Shown here: one piece after another, positions 22,892 through 35,374 of the stretch | Layout of the letters: each line of letters starts with the position of its first letter | Numbering within the stretch: position 1 is the first letter of the stretch | NCBI RefSeq assembly: GCF_033568475.1 | Contig: NC_133121.1 | Location: 5,270,001-5,334,000, forward strand | Length of the DNA: 64,000 nucleotides | DNA from: Henckelia pumila | Taxonomy: Eukaryota > Streptophyta > Magnoliopsida > Lamiales > Gesneriaceae | Direction: 5' to 3' | Notes under the pieces: model-generated | The model's database searches: none | What the model saw: the letters and a program-made list of their open reading frames with translations, nothing else | What the model was told of the DNA's origin: nothing | Position numbers and translations under genes: made by a program

Positions 22892-24412
22892 TTACTCCCA
22901 TCTCTTTGAAACTGTGACCTTCAAGCCATGCTTCATGGTAAGAATGGCAGAAACACCCGGAATAATGCTTTGCCCTTCAGAAATATGAACATGGAAATTA
23001 TGTAAAATTGTAGCTGCTACTGCTTTCATTCTTGTGAAGGCTAACTCTTTACCAGGACAAGTCCATGGCCCCGAACCGAACACGACGAAACTAGTCGATG
23101 CGAAATGTTTAATCCCTCCTTTATCAGAAACCCATCTCTCAGGCTTGAATTCACAGCAATCTTCACCCCAAATCTCCGGATTTCGCCCCATCGCGTACGA
23201 GCAAAGCATGACTTTTGTGTCTTGATTCACCTTGTGGCCACTTGGAAGCACATCTTGTTGGTTTGGTACTCTAAGAAGGAATGGAGCAGTTGGAAAAAGC
23301 CTTAGGGCTTCACTCAAGGCACTGTGGAGGTACACTAGCTTTCCTAATTCGTCCACATTGGAGAAAATGTGTTTTTGGGATACTATTTTAGGGCAAACAT
23401 GTTCGATTTCTTGCAAGATCTTGGTTTTCACAGAAGGGTTTTGAGAAATTTGCCAGAAAAACCAAGTTAAGAGTGCACCAGATGTGTCTCTTCCAGCAAA
23501 TAAAAGGGCCATGAGATTTGAGGCCAAGAATACCTTCTGCAAATGCTTGTTTGATCCTTGTTTCGATTCTTCTTTAGCTGCCTCCATCATGTAGAACTTC
23601 AACACGTCGAAATCGTCCCCGTTTTCGGGACCATTAGGAGATGATTCTTGTTTCTTGGACACAAAATCCTCAAGTATTCGATCGAAGGTTTTCGAGGCCT
23701 CCACCATTTTCTTCTCCCTTCCAACGTTCAGAAACCTTTGCAACTTCCACACCTTCTCGGGCAATATATGTCGATAAAACGCGGCCTCCGCTATGTCGTC
23801 CATCGCGTTCAAAAGCGGAGTCTCGGGGAATCCAATCCGAAGTGATCCCGGATCAAATCCTGTTCCCAAGATGCATGTTGCATCGAGCATGTATCTGTTG
23901 AACAAAGATTGCAAATCAACAACCACGTCGAGTTCCGCGGCGTGATCGAGTATCGGGACTAGGCCTTTCTCGAGTGTGTGATGGATGATCCTCGGAGTGG
24001 TCTTGTGGAAGTCGTTTTGCTTGAAATATGCATGAGTGAGCTTCTTGTCTTCCTTCCACTCATCGAGACTCTTGTTGAAGGCCGCGTCTCGGAGGAAATC
24101 GAACACGTCTTTGAATGCCAATCCCCTTTGGTAGATGGAGAACTTGGAGTTCATGATGTGTTGCACGTTGGCAAGATCAGAAGTGACAAGAATATCAATG
24201 TTTGAAATCCATGATGTCTTGAACAAAATGGTGCCTTTGTTTTGTGACAACATTTGGGCTGTTTTGTCATATATTCTGTGGCTTTCGAGGTACAAGGTGG
24301 GCATTATTTTCATGAGTGGCCAATTCCATGGGAGGGTTTCTTTGGGGGCTAAAACAAGAAACAGAAAGCAAAGTAAAACTACTAGTAACAAGATTTCAAG
24401 AAAAAATACCAT
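22892..24412 (-). CDS. CYP96-like cytochrome P450 (alkane hydroxylase-type), copy 2
   Basis: A single exon of 506 residues, the usual CYP86-clan length. The ATG at 24412 is chosen; the in-frame codon 15 bases upstream is GTG, not ATG. Visible parts: membrane anchor at residues 3-22, the LPWNWP hinge, I-helix AGRDTS at 306-311 for oxygen activation, EALR at 368-371, FKPERW, and the heme loop FGSGPWTCPG with the ligand Cys at 452. The sequence is closest to what I know as CYP96A (MAH1-like), whose members oxidise cuticular alkanes or long fatty chains at the ER with NADPH-P450 reductase; CYP96T enzymes do phenol coupling in alkaloid pathways, so the substrate is not settled. A conserved TATA box lies 62 bp upstream. 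The tandem partner at 19306 is disabled by a stop, so this is probably the only working copy here. Confidence 0.9.
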   Translation of the reverse strand: MVFFLEILLLVVLLCFLFLVLAPKETLPWNWPLMKIMPTLYLESHRIYDKTAQMLSQNKGTILFKTSWISNIDILVTSDLANVQHIMNSKFSIYQRGLAFKDVFDFLRDAAFNKSLDEWKEDKKLTHAYFKQNDFHKTTPRIIHHTLEKGLVPILDHAAELDVVVDLQSLFNRYMLDATCILGTGFDPGSLRIGFPETPLLNAMDDIAEAAFYRHILPEKVWKLQRFLNVGREKKMVEASKTFDRILEDFVSKKQESSPNGPENGDDFDVLKFYMMEAAKEESKQGSNKHLQKVFLASNLMALLFAGRDTSGALLTWFFWQISQNPSVKTKILQEIEHVCPKIVSQKHIFSNVDELGKLVYLHSALSEALRLFPTAPFLLRVPNQQDVLPSGHKVNQDTKVMLCSYAMGRNPEIWGEDCCEFKPERWVSDKGGIKHFASTSFVVFGSGPWTCPGKELAFTRMKAVAATILHNFHVHISEGQSIIPGVSAILTMKHGLKVTVSKRWE

Positions 24413-24473
24413 TTTTGTTTTTGGCACTTGATTCCCAAGATTTGGCTTGAAGGGTTTTGTGAAGATTTTTCAG

Positions 24474-24481
24474 TATTTATA
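24474..24481 (-). promoter_or_regulatory. TATA box of P450 copy 2
   Basis: TATAAATA on the minus strand, about 62 bp upstream of the ATG at 24412, in the same context as in copy 1. Confidence 0.6.
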
Positions 24482-25060
24482 ACTCAAAAGAATCACATTT
24501 TGGGTCGGGAGATTTAACTAGCACAAGTCGATCGATTGGCGATCCCTAAGTTGCCAACTCCTAATAAATAGGTACGTACATATATTTTTTAAAAAATAAT
24601 AAATAGGTACATTGAAGTTTTCCAAAGTCAATAACTTATACCATTTTCATTGAATTTGAGCATTATTTTATTGACCAAAATTTCAATTTCAATTTATTTT
24701 TGATTTCTCCTTGCTTCACGTCCACTTAAACTATTGAATTAGAAAGGTCAAACATATCTTTACAAAAAACGAAAAAGAAAAAAGAAAAGAAAAAGAAAGG
24801 TCAAACATTATTTGTTGCATTATGCACATTGAAATAATTGTATGACATGCACCAGTGTATGCCAATGGCGGTGTTCCAACGGAATTTTTTTTTAATTGTT
24901 TTTATTACTCGATTTGCTTGATTGTTTCACTATTTGAAAATGAATTTAAATTAGGAAACATTATAATTTTGGTTTTGTATGTTTGTCTTTTGCGCTTTCG
25001 GTCCTCTATGTTATCATATTTCATTTTTAGTTCTACATGTTCTGATTTTTGGCAATTTTA

Positions 25061-26930
25061 ATAATTCAAAAATACTTACATGGTACTATATATCTCAGTT
25101 TCACATCAACATTGCATTGGTTTCACGTCAGCATCACATCGAAAAGGACTAAACTTGCAAAAAAAAAAAAGGATAGAGACGATTGTGGACTAAAATTAAA
25201 ATATAAAAATATAGAAGATCGAAATTGCAAAGTGGCAAACATATAAATAAAAAAAAAACAATTTTCCCTTTAAATTATTAAATCCCACTTGGGTTTTTTG
25301 TTTAAAAAAAAAGAAAGAAAATTTATGGGTTCAATAATCAGAGGTTCGGACGTGAAACGGTGAAAGGAATTTAAGAAAATTAATTAAAGATATAAAAAAG
25401 TTAAAATTTTCAATGGCCGACTTGCTAGTCTCAACTTGATTTTCAGACATGCATGTGTCAGAAGATTAAATTAGTCAACGTGTATTAGTAAAAAAAATTC
25501 AGTTGTAACTTGTAATTAATGTGTTTTAAAATTTTTTTAAAAAAAATATTTGTTGGCGATCTTAACATGAGCCCATAGATATAGCGTGGGCAGTGGGCTA
25601 AAAATAGATACTTGTTGAAATTGACAACTTGAAAATCTTTCCGTAATTATTGCAATTAACTTTTAGTTGGTTCCAAGTTGCAAGCTGCTCAATAAATATA
25701 AGACTAAGTCAATCATATTTTTAAAGCATTTTCAATTTGATTGGGTCAAAAATACTTAGAATGCAATAATATATAGTTATATGACCTTTTATTCGGAGTG
25801 AAATCACATGTGACACAAATAATAGATCTTTAATCAAAGTTTTAACTAGGAAGGTAAAAACGAATTTTACTCTTCACTCGATTTGAGTCGATCCGAAAAT
25901 TTTCATATTAAATTTTGGAGATTTTTGGATTCGAGTCAGATGGGATTGGATCCGAAATATTAATTTCTTATGATATATAAAATGGTGCTAGCTAGATCAA
26001 ATAATGCTATCATAGATTATTAATAATTATAATGCTTTGCTATTGCTACCTACATCGAAAAGTAAGTTGAATATGTAAACTAAAGTTTATAAAAGCTTTC
26101 AATTTTATTAAATTTTTATTTTATATATTGTTTCAAGATTTGACCAATGCGAAAATTTTTAAACGTGTAATATGTATTTAGATAAAATTTTATTATCATG
26201 TGTTTGAATTAAAAATATTTTATTATGATTATAATGTTTTGAATTTTAATTTTATTTTATAATTTTGTTAAATAATAAAATAACAAGGATAAAAATCAAA
26301 TCGGGTTGCTAGGTTAATCAGGTTGGTTCGAGTTCGAGTTCGAGTTTAGAGTTTTCAGGTTTTGGTTGATATCATTGCTTTTCCCGACCCGAACTCATAC
26401 AAATGATACTCCTAATTTTAAAAATTATCTCTACTTATTATGTAGCACATATAAAAAATAGTATGATCTTTTGGTATGTTCAAAAAACCTATCATATTAA
26501 AATCAAATATTTTTTTAAAAAATATATTATATTATATACAAACAAGTGAACAACACATAATATTCGTACATTACATTACATACGCGTTACTAGCTTGTGC
26601 GTGGGCTTGTAATTGTATATACATAGAGTAGAGAGATGGCCTGCCTATATGTGATATACCAAATTCCCGAAGTCAGATCAAAATGGCATGAGCCTTCATA
26701 TCGCATGTAATAAAGTGACACATAAATTAATTAACGTGTGGGATTTATATATTTATTTTGAAAGTATGGGATATATTTATTTTTATATAGCAGCACGAAT
26801 TTTATCTCAAATCATATTCAATCTTACAATTTTTAATTTTCTAATTCCAAAAAAGACCCGTGTCACCAATTTGAACACGTAAAACAAACAAATCAAAAAT
26901 TTTCATTAGTGTTCACTAAATCACTGCTCT
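25061..26930. other. Intergenic, no gene seen
   Basis: AT-rich DNA. About 25070-25230 has the 'ggactaaaatt...' style of a common plant dispersed repeat (compare about 51940-52140). A GGTTCGAGTTCGAGTTCGAG run lies near 26320 with a CCCGACCCGAACTC partner near 26385, perhaps the ends of a decayed MITE. Confidence 0.4.
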
Positions 26931-26964
26931 CGTCATCTCCCACACTTTCATCATATATTGAATA

Positions 26965-27640
26965 ATGGAAGGATCAAATGATCCCAAGTTTTGGGAAGCA
27001 AAACTTGCACCAAACCTCTGTCATCGTCAAAGTTATGGCGAATTGGATGGCAATGACATAAGAGTTCCAAATTCAAACATATGTCGAGGATCAATTCACT
27101 ACTTATTCTCCCCCGTTTTGGACAAGAATTTGCAAACAAATTCAAGCTTCTCCGTTGCCGCAATACTATCACTACGATGGTTGTTTCTCCCCGTCGTCTC
27201 GTTTACGCCTTACGGGTTATTTTGTATGATAAAAAAGAGCTCATGGAAAAGATTAAAGACGTGCCAGAATCTTCGTATGAACTTTCTTAATATCTGGTTG
27301 ATGATGAGAAAAATAAGGAAGCTGTGGAAGAGAAGGAAGTGATATTCGTGAATCGTGCAAGAGGAATCATCGATGCCTAAGACGGAAACAAGAATCCCAC
27401 ATAATGGTAAAACCAAAGGTAACACAATATGCAGGAGTGAGAGCATGGAGAGTGGAGCTTTCTTGTTGAAGATGTACTTACCTGGATTGCTGAGTTTTAA
27501 GAAAAATCCAACTCAAGAAAGAGCACAAAAATTCGCACCGGGCCGTTGTTGGCGAGACAAGGTACGAAAGACTGGTGGAAGAATATGTTTCTGGGTGTCT
27601 AAGACAACAAGAGCCGAAGCTTGATCGGCAGAGGCAAAAG
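26965..27640 (+). pseudogene. Decayed small plant gene with a PESSYELSL motif
   Basis: The frame opens with MEGSNDPKFWEAKLAPN at 26965. In another frame the sequence reads KELMEKIKDVPESSYELS, then a stop, then YLVDDEKNKEAVEEKEVIF; further on SGAFLLKMYLPGLLSFKK appears in yet another frame. I recall a family of small plant proteins of unknown function with an 'MPESCYELSLKDLVE' motif and a basic tail; the pieces here fall in the same order. Because the pieces are in different frames with stops between them, this looks like a pseudogene rather than a spliced gene. No function is claimed. Confidence 0.42.
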
Positions 27641-28126
27641 TGATACAGCAGTAAGAAAGGCAGGTATGCACGCCGGCTTAACTCGTCTAGTTATATAAAC
27701 ACCTACTCACTCTCCACGTCTACGGGGTTAAGGATATCTACAACTAAACAATTACTTCACATATGTTTCAGCTGTTCAGAACAATTATTAACTTGTTAAA
27801 ATAGTCTACTCTTTTCAAATATCAAGTGTTAAAGATACTCTCCATGTTGGACGCATGATATCCTCATTGCATTCCTTCCACAATGCTGATCTTCCCCACC
27901 TCATATATGATGCGACTTTCTGCGTCAATTGGTCTGGACTCTGGATTTGCTATGATTTCATTTTGTTTTTCAGGCCCATGAAAGTAGAGCCTGCAAGCTA
28001 GTATTCACACAGTGAACATCATCAACTATATATATACCATTTCATCCTTTCTCTGAGCAAACGATTAACTCAAGTTTATGAAGAAGTTTACCTCCCTCCA
28101 CCACCCAGTCCAACACATTCTCTCCA

Positions 28127-28159
<33 letters not shown>

Positions 28160-29202
28160 TATACCATGACATGGACACATACTTCTGGAGATTTGAATAA
28201 TTAGGAGACTCCCTCCCTTAAGTTTTAGTCAATGATGAAGTATACCCTGTGTTGTGAAGGGCAAAGCCTCACAATAATTATTTGCATCTCATGAAACAGG
28301 ACCAGATTTTAGAGATGTCCGTGTAATTTTTCCGAGACATTAAAAGTCACAAGTCATAGACACGACTCAAGTGCTTAATAAAAACCCTTGTTCAATGCAG
28401 ACCGACGGAGCGTACCTTGATATTTTGTGGATGGAACTTCAGCTATAAGAAACAAAAAGCAAGATGACAAAGAGGCTGCCTATTCTGAATGAGATAACAG
28501 AGGCACAAACATCAGAGTTAATTATCATGAGAAGAACAACGAGGAGAAGAAAGCAGTTAATTACAATTTACCTCTATCTTCTGTGACTTTTGCTGCTTTG
28601 TATATGGTATCATATCCAACTCCGTCAATAGAGCTGTTAATCATAATTTACCTCCTCAAATATTTATATAATTCAGTTGGCCCTGTATTATCAATTGCAT
28701 CGCTTTGTTCCTAGTTAGGTGATGTGAAAATTCAGGAATGTCTGAGGCAAAAAAAATAACCCCTATCTTAAAATGTAATCCATATAGTCAAAATTGTATG
28801 TAAATATATTAAACATAGAAACTTAAAAAAGTCTTTGTTCACAATTTTAACGCTCATAGGCTCCTAATTACAGATGCCATAGTTACATTGTAAAGCAAGA
28901 ATCAGCTGCTCGTACATTTCCTGCTGCCAATCAATGCTATCAACAATCAGAACTATGCTAGATAAATACAACTTACTAGAACTATCTACGTGCACTATTT
29001 TGCACATATTCTGGCCCCATCTTCTTGGTGATTATATTCAATTGAACTGCCATCACATCTCAAAAATTTGTGTGCGAAAAGAAAATCCCGAGCACAAGCT
29101 ATCTGATGTGGAAGAGGGTGATTGAGGATTTTAAAGATTGATGCTCTATTAAACTTTCTTTCATCTGACGATGTAAGGCCATCCTCAGAAATGAACCAGA
29201 TC
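27641..29202. other. Intergenic, no gene seen; CA microsatellite
   Basis: A (CA)n run of about 26 bp lies at 28130-28157. The rest is unremarkable; the part next to 29203 is probably the 3' UTR of the TBL gene. Confidence 0.5.
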
Positions 29203-32200
29203 CTATAGCTGTGCATAAAGTAGTTCATTCCATGTATCAGGAATTCCGGGAAGACACCAATGCAAGCAGTCGTTGATACCATCCAATGCTTTTATACTGA
29301 ATCGAGATATGTGACCCTCATCTCTCAGCAGAGAAATCGCAGTAATATCCAAAATCTTTACCTTTGTGCCTTCGACCGAATCCTCGATAACGGGATCACT
29401 TGATTTTTCTTGAAATACTTCGCTTCCTTTTGTCAGCGGAGTCAAGTTATCACAGTGGCCTCCTGTGTTCCAATCCCCATTTAAAAAATGTCTGGGTGAT
29501 ATTGTTCGGAAAAAACCTTTGAGCTGTGGACGCAAGTGAATGCTTGAATCAAGCCATCTGGCAATACTTTGTATTGCATAATTCTTTGCATTCCCCATTT
29601 CTGCAAGTTTCCTATCTGTGACGGGCCTTCCTTCTGCATGCATCACCCATCTGTTTGCCCTGAACTTCCCCCGGTTCCAATGATGTCCTGTGTTAAGGAT
29701 AACAACATCAAAGTGATCAAGAAATCGGCTCAAAAAGGCAGGAGGATGATCCAAATGCATGGCAAATTCAGTGGCTGGATCAGTGGCGTTAATTGGCTCA
29801 ATTTCACAGAGGCTTGCTGACCAGTAAAATAGAATAGTGGAATTGGTATCAGGAAATCGATAAGCCCATCCATCAGGACGAATGGCCCCAGGTGGTTTGA
29901 CAAGGCCATATTTCCATCCTACATCTTCGACTTCTGGCCTCTCCTCACCACCAGTGACCATACACATAAGAGATTGAAATTGTTGTCTACCCAATGAGTC
30001 TCCTATAAATGCTACGGTTTTGTCCTGCATTCTGAAATGTAGTTATTTTAAGTTAATCAATAAAAATAACAGTCTTTTTTACAAACAAAATGATTACAAT
30101 GATGTTATATTTAGCTGATAGCCTGATACAGGTTCAGGGAATCAGAATAGCTATTAATTGTTTGGTCATGAAATATTTGATGAGTTGAGTTTCGTTTCGT
30201 TTCTTCGGAATCTGGGAAACTTTTATCCTTTTCTCTTTTTCCCTGGGAATCCAATCCAAAAATATTAATGACAATGTTCAGTAGGTATGTGACAGATAAT
30301 TCATAGGATACAGTATGATCAACAGTACAAGACTATAAATATAAAGAATAATATGGAATACTTCTTTAAACTCATAGCATAGTGGGAGAAGCTTAATATT
30401 TAATTGGCACAAATACCTATTATTGTCAAATAAAAAGCAGTAAAATTGATAAATTGTTAAGTTAATAGTATTCAAAAGACAGAACTTACCTTCTCAAAAA
30501 TTCAGCACCTTGAAATTCAGGCATTTCACAGTTTTCAGGTTGCCAACGATAACCTTCATAAGAAAAATCAGTTCGTTGGGTTAATCTACATGCCCACATA
30601 TCTGACAGCCACTGCTTACATCCGAACCCTGAATACAGAGGTCTCCGACTGTCTGCAATCCATCTTCCTTTAGCATAATTACACTCTGTGGAATAAAAAA
30701 ACCAAAGATAATGAGCACAGTACTTGACATCTGTCAGAAATCAAAGAATTCGTTCTCGAACTCTGGTTTCTAAAAAAGTCATTCGTACTAAGAAGTTTTT
30801 AATAGCGTTGTTTATAATTGTGACGTTAGAAAAACATCATAACAAATAAAGGAATTGGGATAGATAAAATGCAGCAGTTACTAAATCAGACTAGCCTATA
30901 TTAGAGTTGAAATTCAACTCAAATATACAAAAACTGTAATACAACCTTGGACTAAATTTTACAGAATGCCTAACAGTCAAATTATATCCAATTCTCCTGA
31001 ATCCATGATCATGCAAGATTAGAACAGGTTGGGGTGCCTGGCCCCACTGGGTTTTGCAAATTTTCTGAGATCCAATCTTACTCTGAATAATATTGATATA
31101 CTATTCTCATTTATGTAATTAGTGTCAATAGGCTTTCTTTTTGTTGCTTTAAAAATAAACAAATATCGTGTCTTTATCAAAAGCCAACTTCTGTCTCCTC
31201 TCCTTCGCAATGAAATAATTTTTTTTCATGTAAGTCATAAAGAAATTTGTCCCCCACCAGAAAATTATTCAAATCGTGCAGCTTTCAGTAGAAACATTCG
31301 CTTCCTTCACGTAGAATAATCTCTGAAGAAAGTGATAAAAAAAAGATACAAATTGATAGAAGGAAAAGAAGACAACCTACCTTGCTTCTCAAATGAAGAG
31401 GTCACCTTGTTCTCATTTTTTCTTTTAGAACTTTCTGTAGTCTTGTCACGTTCTGTGCGTTCTACTACTTGTGAATGTGAATCTTCCTCCATCAGCAGTT
31501 CCTTGGAATTCAACAACATTGAAGAATCAGCAGCATCATCCACAAAAATATCTGTGATTTAGAACGAGTTAAAATAAAGAAAAGGCTTTCATAAAAAATA
31601 AAAAAATAAAGAAAAGGCAAACCAAAAAAACGAAGGTGGTTCTACTCCAATAGTGTTCGATTTGAAAAGGCATGCAATGTAGCTGCTTGATTAATGCTGA
31701 GAAATCCAACAAATTCAAGATCAAGATTCTTACCAAGAAACAATGATGATGCTATAGACCATGTCAGTTTTCGCATAATATGTGCCAGTGCCACAATGAT
31801 AGAAAGTCACAAGATTGCTACCATAAAGTATCTTTGTGTTAAGCTACACCTCGTCACCCTTGTCTAAAACAAGAAACACAAATCTAAATAACCACAACAT
31901 GTTTCATCACACACCGACTCTACGAAGTTATTTAACCAAGAAGAGGGGTTCAATACATAGAACTGTACCATATAAATCAGTAGCTACTCGCAAATGTAAT
32001 CAACTGGGACAAAGATTGCAAAATACTGCTTCAGTGGGTGACAAATTCTACCAAAAAGTATGTGAACTGTAAATACCTGATGTATGCGTAGCAAACTGGT
32101 CTGGTGCGGATAACAGGCCCATAAGAATTGGATTACTCTCCCAACACCAAAAAAACATGGTGGTGAAAACAAGAGCAGCCACTATAAATGAAAGCTGCCT

Positions 32201-32233
32201 TCCCCAAAATCTACCCAACTGTCCGCCCTTCAT
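29203..32233 (-). CDS. Trichome birefringence-like protein (TBL14/15/16 group), polysaccharide O-acetyltransferase family
   Basis: Four exons by hand-read GT-AG sites: 32233-32077, 31551-31381, 30685-30490 and 30031-29203. They join to 1353 nt (450 residues), with reading phase kept at every junction. The start is the ATG at 32233 ([10 protein letters not shown]); the codon 12 bases earlier is GTG. Residues 14-31 form a signal anchor as in Golgi type II proteins. A variable charged linker follows (about 55-108), then the PMR5 N-terminal domain from Cys 111 ([17 protein letters not shown]), the GDS box ([10 protein letters not shown], near 183-190) and the DxxH box in DCLHWCLPG (429-432). GDS Ser with Asp/His make an esterase-type triad that moves acetyl groups onto wall polysaccharides. 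Overall sequence is like Arabidopsis TBL14; which polymer is acetylated is not known from sequence. Confidence 0.9.
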
Positions 32234-33827
32234 CTCTTTATGCACACTCCGGAAAACAAATCCCCAGAATCAAGGCCTAATGGCACCTTTCTGCATCAAA
32301 CTTGAGAATGTAGTCCCGCGATGGCCGTTCACTAGATATCAATGCTAGAAATGTAGGATTCGTCGAGTTAGGGAAGCTGAATTTCGAATAGTTCAAGTGT
32401 ATCAACACTACTTCGAGAAATAAGCACAAAATAAGAGTTAGAGGGAGTGGAAAATTCAGCTGCACATCGCAATTAGAGACGGCATGCAATTGTCTCCGTT
32501 CCCCTTAAAAAATTGCGATGGAGATAAACTAAAACAAGCTCTCATTTTTCTGCTGAGTAACGCTAAACGTACACAAATCGATCAGAAATTGTTTTCCAAA
32601 AAAAAAAAAAACTACTGAAAAATTCCACATTTGAATGGCAACTGCCAAGAGAAGCTAACCACCATAATTACCATCACCGGAAAAAAAATTACTCCGCACA
32701 ATCTAATTCAAATTACAGCCAATAATGGCCTGAAAACGACAGTGCGGAGATAAATTCCAAACAAACACATCACGAGCTGCATCTATCCAAGAACAAAACG
32801 CCAAAATTAAAAATCAAATGCGAAATATGAAAATGCAGGGCTTGATTTCCTCAACGATCGGCTACATTCAAACGCATGCGTACTTGCAAATTACCTGGAA
32901 TCGAAAATGAAGCTAGATCTGCCAAAAAATTCCTTACTTGTCTCCTTTTGGGTGTGTATGGAACTATGGAACCTAACACGTAACTCTGCACATATACAGA
33001 GAAGTATGGGCAAAGGTGTCGATTTTGGTCGGGTCATCCAAATCAACCCGAAATTTTTAATATGGGTCGGGTTCAATCTATCCATTTTCGGTGGATATAT
33101 AAATATCTTTTTTTTGTTAAGAATGGTAATTCAAACACATTTTAGGGAAACATAATAAAAATATCAAAAGGATTTATGGTTAATTTGACCTCATTTAGAA
33201 TGTATTATGATGTTAGTAAACGAATTAAAACGAGCTTAATATAGATAAAATTTCAAAAATCTGATTTAGCTTGATTTAGATTACCCGAATTTGGTTTTGT
33301 ACAATTTAAATATTTTTGTTCGAATTAGAGCTCGATTTTGGTTAGAACAATTCCAACTTGTTTGCAATTTATCTTAAGTGTTGTTCGAAATATATTTATT
33401 TGATATATAATTATATTATATTAATAAAATATTAAAATTTATAATAGATTTGCGATTGTTGAATAAAATGATTTGTGTTCGAGCTCAGTCAAAAAAAAAT
33501 CGAACACGTTCGATTTCCACTTGAATTCAATATTTCTCAATATGAATAATATATTTATCAAGTGAGCTCGATCTGAATACACTCTTAGTTACGATCATAT
33601 CTGAATTTATGATGTGACATGGAAAGATTGTCATTTCTTTTCTCAAAATAGTAAATCTCTTGTTAGATAGTCTTGCAGAGCCGTGGTTCTATATCTCTTA
33701 AATGAATCGACTCAATCTGTATCTGCAACGAAATTTGATATTTTTGACATAAAAAATAATATTTATCACAAGTTGAGTTAAACCTTCTCACAAAAATGGT
33801 CTTATAAGAATTTTCGTGTTATCTAAG
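32234..33827. other. TBL upstream region; no other gene seen
   Basis: It holds the TBL promoter and 5' leader. A leader exon with a donor near 32893 (CGATTCCAG/GTAATTTG on the minus strand) is possible. No TATA box was settled on. Confidence 0.35.
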
Positions 33828-34160
33828 AGAATGTTTGCAAAAGATTATGTTTTTATAGAAGTGATTATTTATAGATTATAAAAAAATTAAGAAAAATCAA
33901 AAGTTAATAGTGTTTGGAAACATATGTGAAAATATACAAATCAAAGTTGGTTAGTGTTTGATAAAAAAAATTATTATAGTGATTTCAACATCGACCATTT
34001 TATTATAATAACTTTTGGAGAATCATATCACCATATAACTAGTTTTTGAATTTCAATTAAGTTAAGCATAAGTTAACACATAATTTGGATTTAAAAAATA
34101 CACAAAAGTAATTTTTTTTAAATCAAAATCTAACAATCATTAAAAAAACCCTAAATAAGA
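33828..34160. repeat. Dispersed repeat family B, copy 1
   Basis: The stretch from TGTTTGCAAAAGATTATG to TAACACATAATTTGG matches 45878-46200 (AGTGTTTGATAAA, TTCAATTAAGTTAAGCA and other shared blocks). Probably a MITE; ends not defined. Confidence 0.6.
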
Positions 34161-34176
34161 CAAACGAAGCTCCAAC

Positions 34177-34221
<45 letters not shown>
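34177..34221. repeat. (TAA)n microsatellite
   Basis: About 15 uninterrupted ATA/TAA triplets. Confidence 0.95.
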
Positions 34222-34226
<5 letters not shown>

Positions 34227-34245
34227 CAACGAAAATAGGTGCTAA

Positions 34246-34755
34246 GGCCATCTCCAATCAGGCACCATTTTGGCGTTGCCTGATTTGTTGCTCCAACCCA
34301 GCGCCATTTTTGGCGCTAGATTGGTGCACTACTGTAGCTTAACGCTATCTTATTATTATTATTTTTTCTAATTAATTATTTAATTATTTAAATTAATAAA
34401 TTTAAAATTCATAAATTAAATAATGAGTTTAAATATTTAAATAAATAAAATAAAAAATTTTAAAAAAATTAAATATTCTGAAAATATATTTTATTAAAAT
34501 TTTTTTAATTCATTAATATTTCTATGTAGAAATATTATTTTAGAAATTATTGATATTTTAATTATTGTGTTTAAAAATATTTTGTGAAATAAATTAGTTG
34601 TTGTGAATAAAATAATAGAAAATATTCCGAGAATATTTCTTTTAGGGTAGAGTTTAGAGTTAATGGGTTGGAGATGAGTGTTGTATTTGGTGTAAGAATT
34701 ACACTATTTTGAAGTTAGTGTTACATTAAAATAGCGTAATGAGTTAGAGATGACA
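34246..34755. mobile_element. Tourist-like MITE (PIF/Harbinger type)
   Basis: The inverted ends are GGCCATCTCCAATCA and, on the other strand, TGTCATCTCTAACTCA; the flanks carry TAA on both sides (34243-34245 and 34756-34758), the target duplication of PIF/Harbinger MITEs. The inside is AT-rich with palindromic TTGGCGCTG-like patches near the left end. Confidence 0.75.
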
Positions 34756-34955
34756 TAAGACGGTGGAAAGTAATCATCTATTCACTTAATAATAATAATA
34801 ATCACAACTGTACATAACATAACATGCCAATCAATCTGTGTCCAATCGACATGGACTGTAGATCTTGCCTCGATGTAGACCTCTACTCTTTTTCTTCTTC
34901 TTTGATCCAAAATAAATAAATCACATTTTTTTACGAAAAAATCAAACAAATCAGT

Positions 34956-35347
34956 GGGTTCGTTTGATTTGACATATTATTAATCTAGGTATAAATTATC
35001 TTATTCAGTCTCATGTTTTTTTTGGCATATTATTTATTCATCTTTTAATTATTTATCTCACATCAATCAAATCATTAATTATTTATCTTATATCAATCAA
35101 ATTATTGAATTTAAATTACTATATTACCCTTTATAAATAATATTATTCATATTATTAATTACTTATTAAAAGGATAACATTATAATTTATTATTTTTATA
35201 TAAAATATAATGAATCAAATCAAACAAACTATAATCTATCAATCAAATCAAATCTTATATTAACTATCATTTCTTATTTATTTTTTTATTACAATATATT
35301 ACTTATCTCTATATTATTTATCTTTATCATTCACTCCAAACGAACCC
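34956..35347. mobile_element. MITE family A, copy 2
   Basis: Inverted ends GGGTTCGTTTG and CAAACGAACCC; the AT-rich interior shares long blocks (ATCAATCAAATCATTAATTA, TTACTTATCT) with the copies near 7681 and 45531. Confidence 0.75.
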
Positions 35348-35374
35348 TAAATAGTTATGGCAAACACTTGTATG

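Larger units (their letters stand above)
22210..25060. repeat. Tandem duplication unit 2 (intact P450 copy 2)
   Basis: This is the counterpart of 7636-21450. It keeps empty sites for the MITE (near 22263) and the Sirevirus (near 22773), so both inserted into unit 1 after the duplication, or the units descend from different haplotypes. Confidence 0.9.

Noticed and set aside
24413-24427. An N-terminal extension of five residues on P450 copy 2
   Set aside because: The codon at 24427 is GTG; the first ATG is at 24412 and matches the start of copy 1.
32234-32245. An upstream start for the TBL protein at 32245
   Set aside because: That codon is also GTG; the ATG at 32233 gives a normal N-terminus and anchor.
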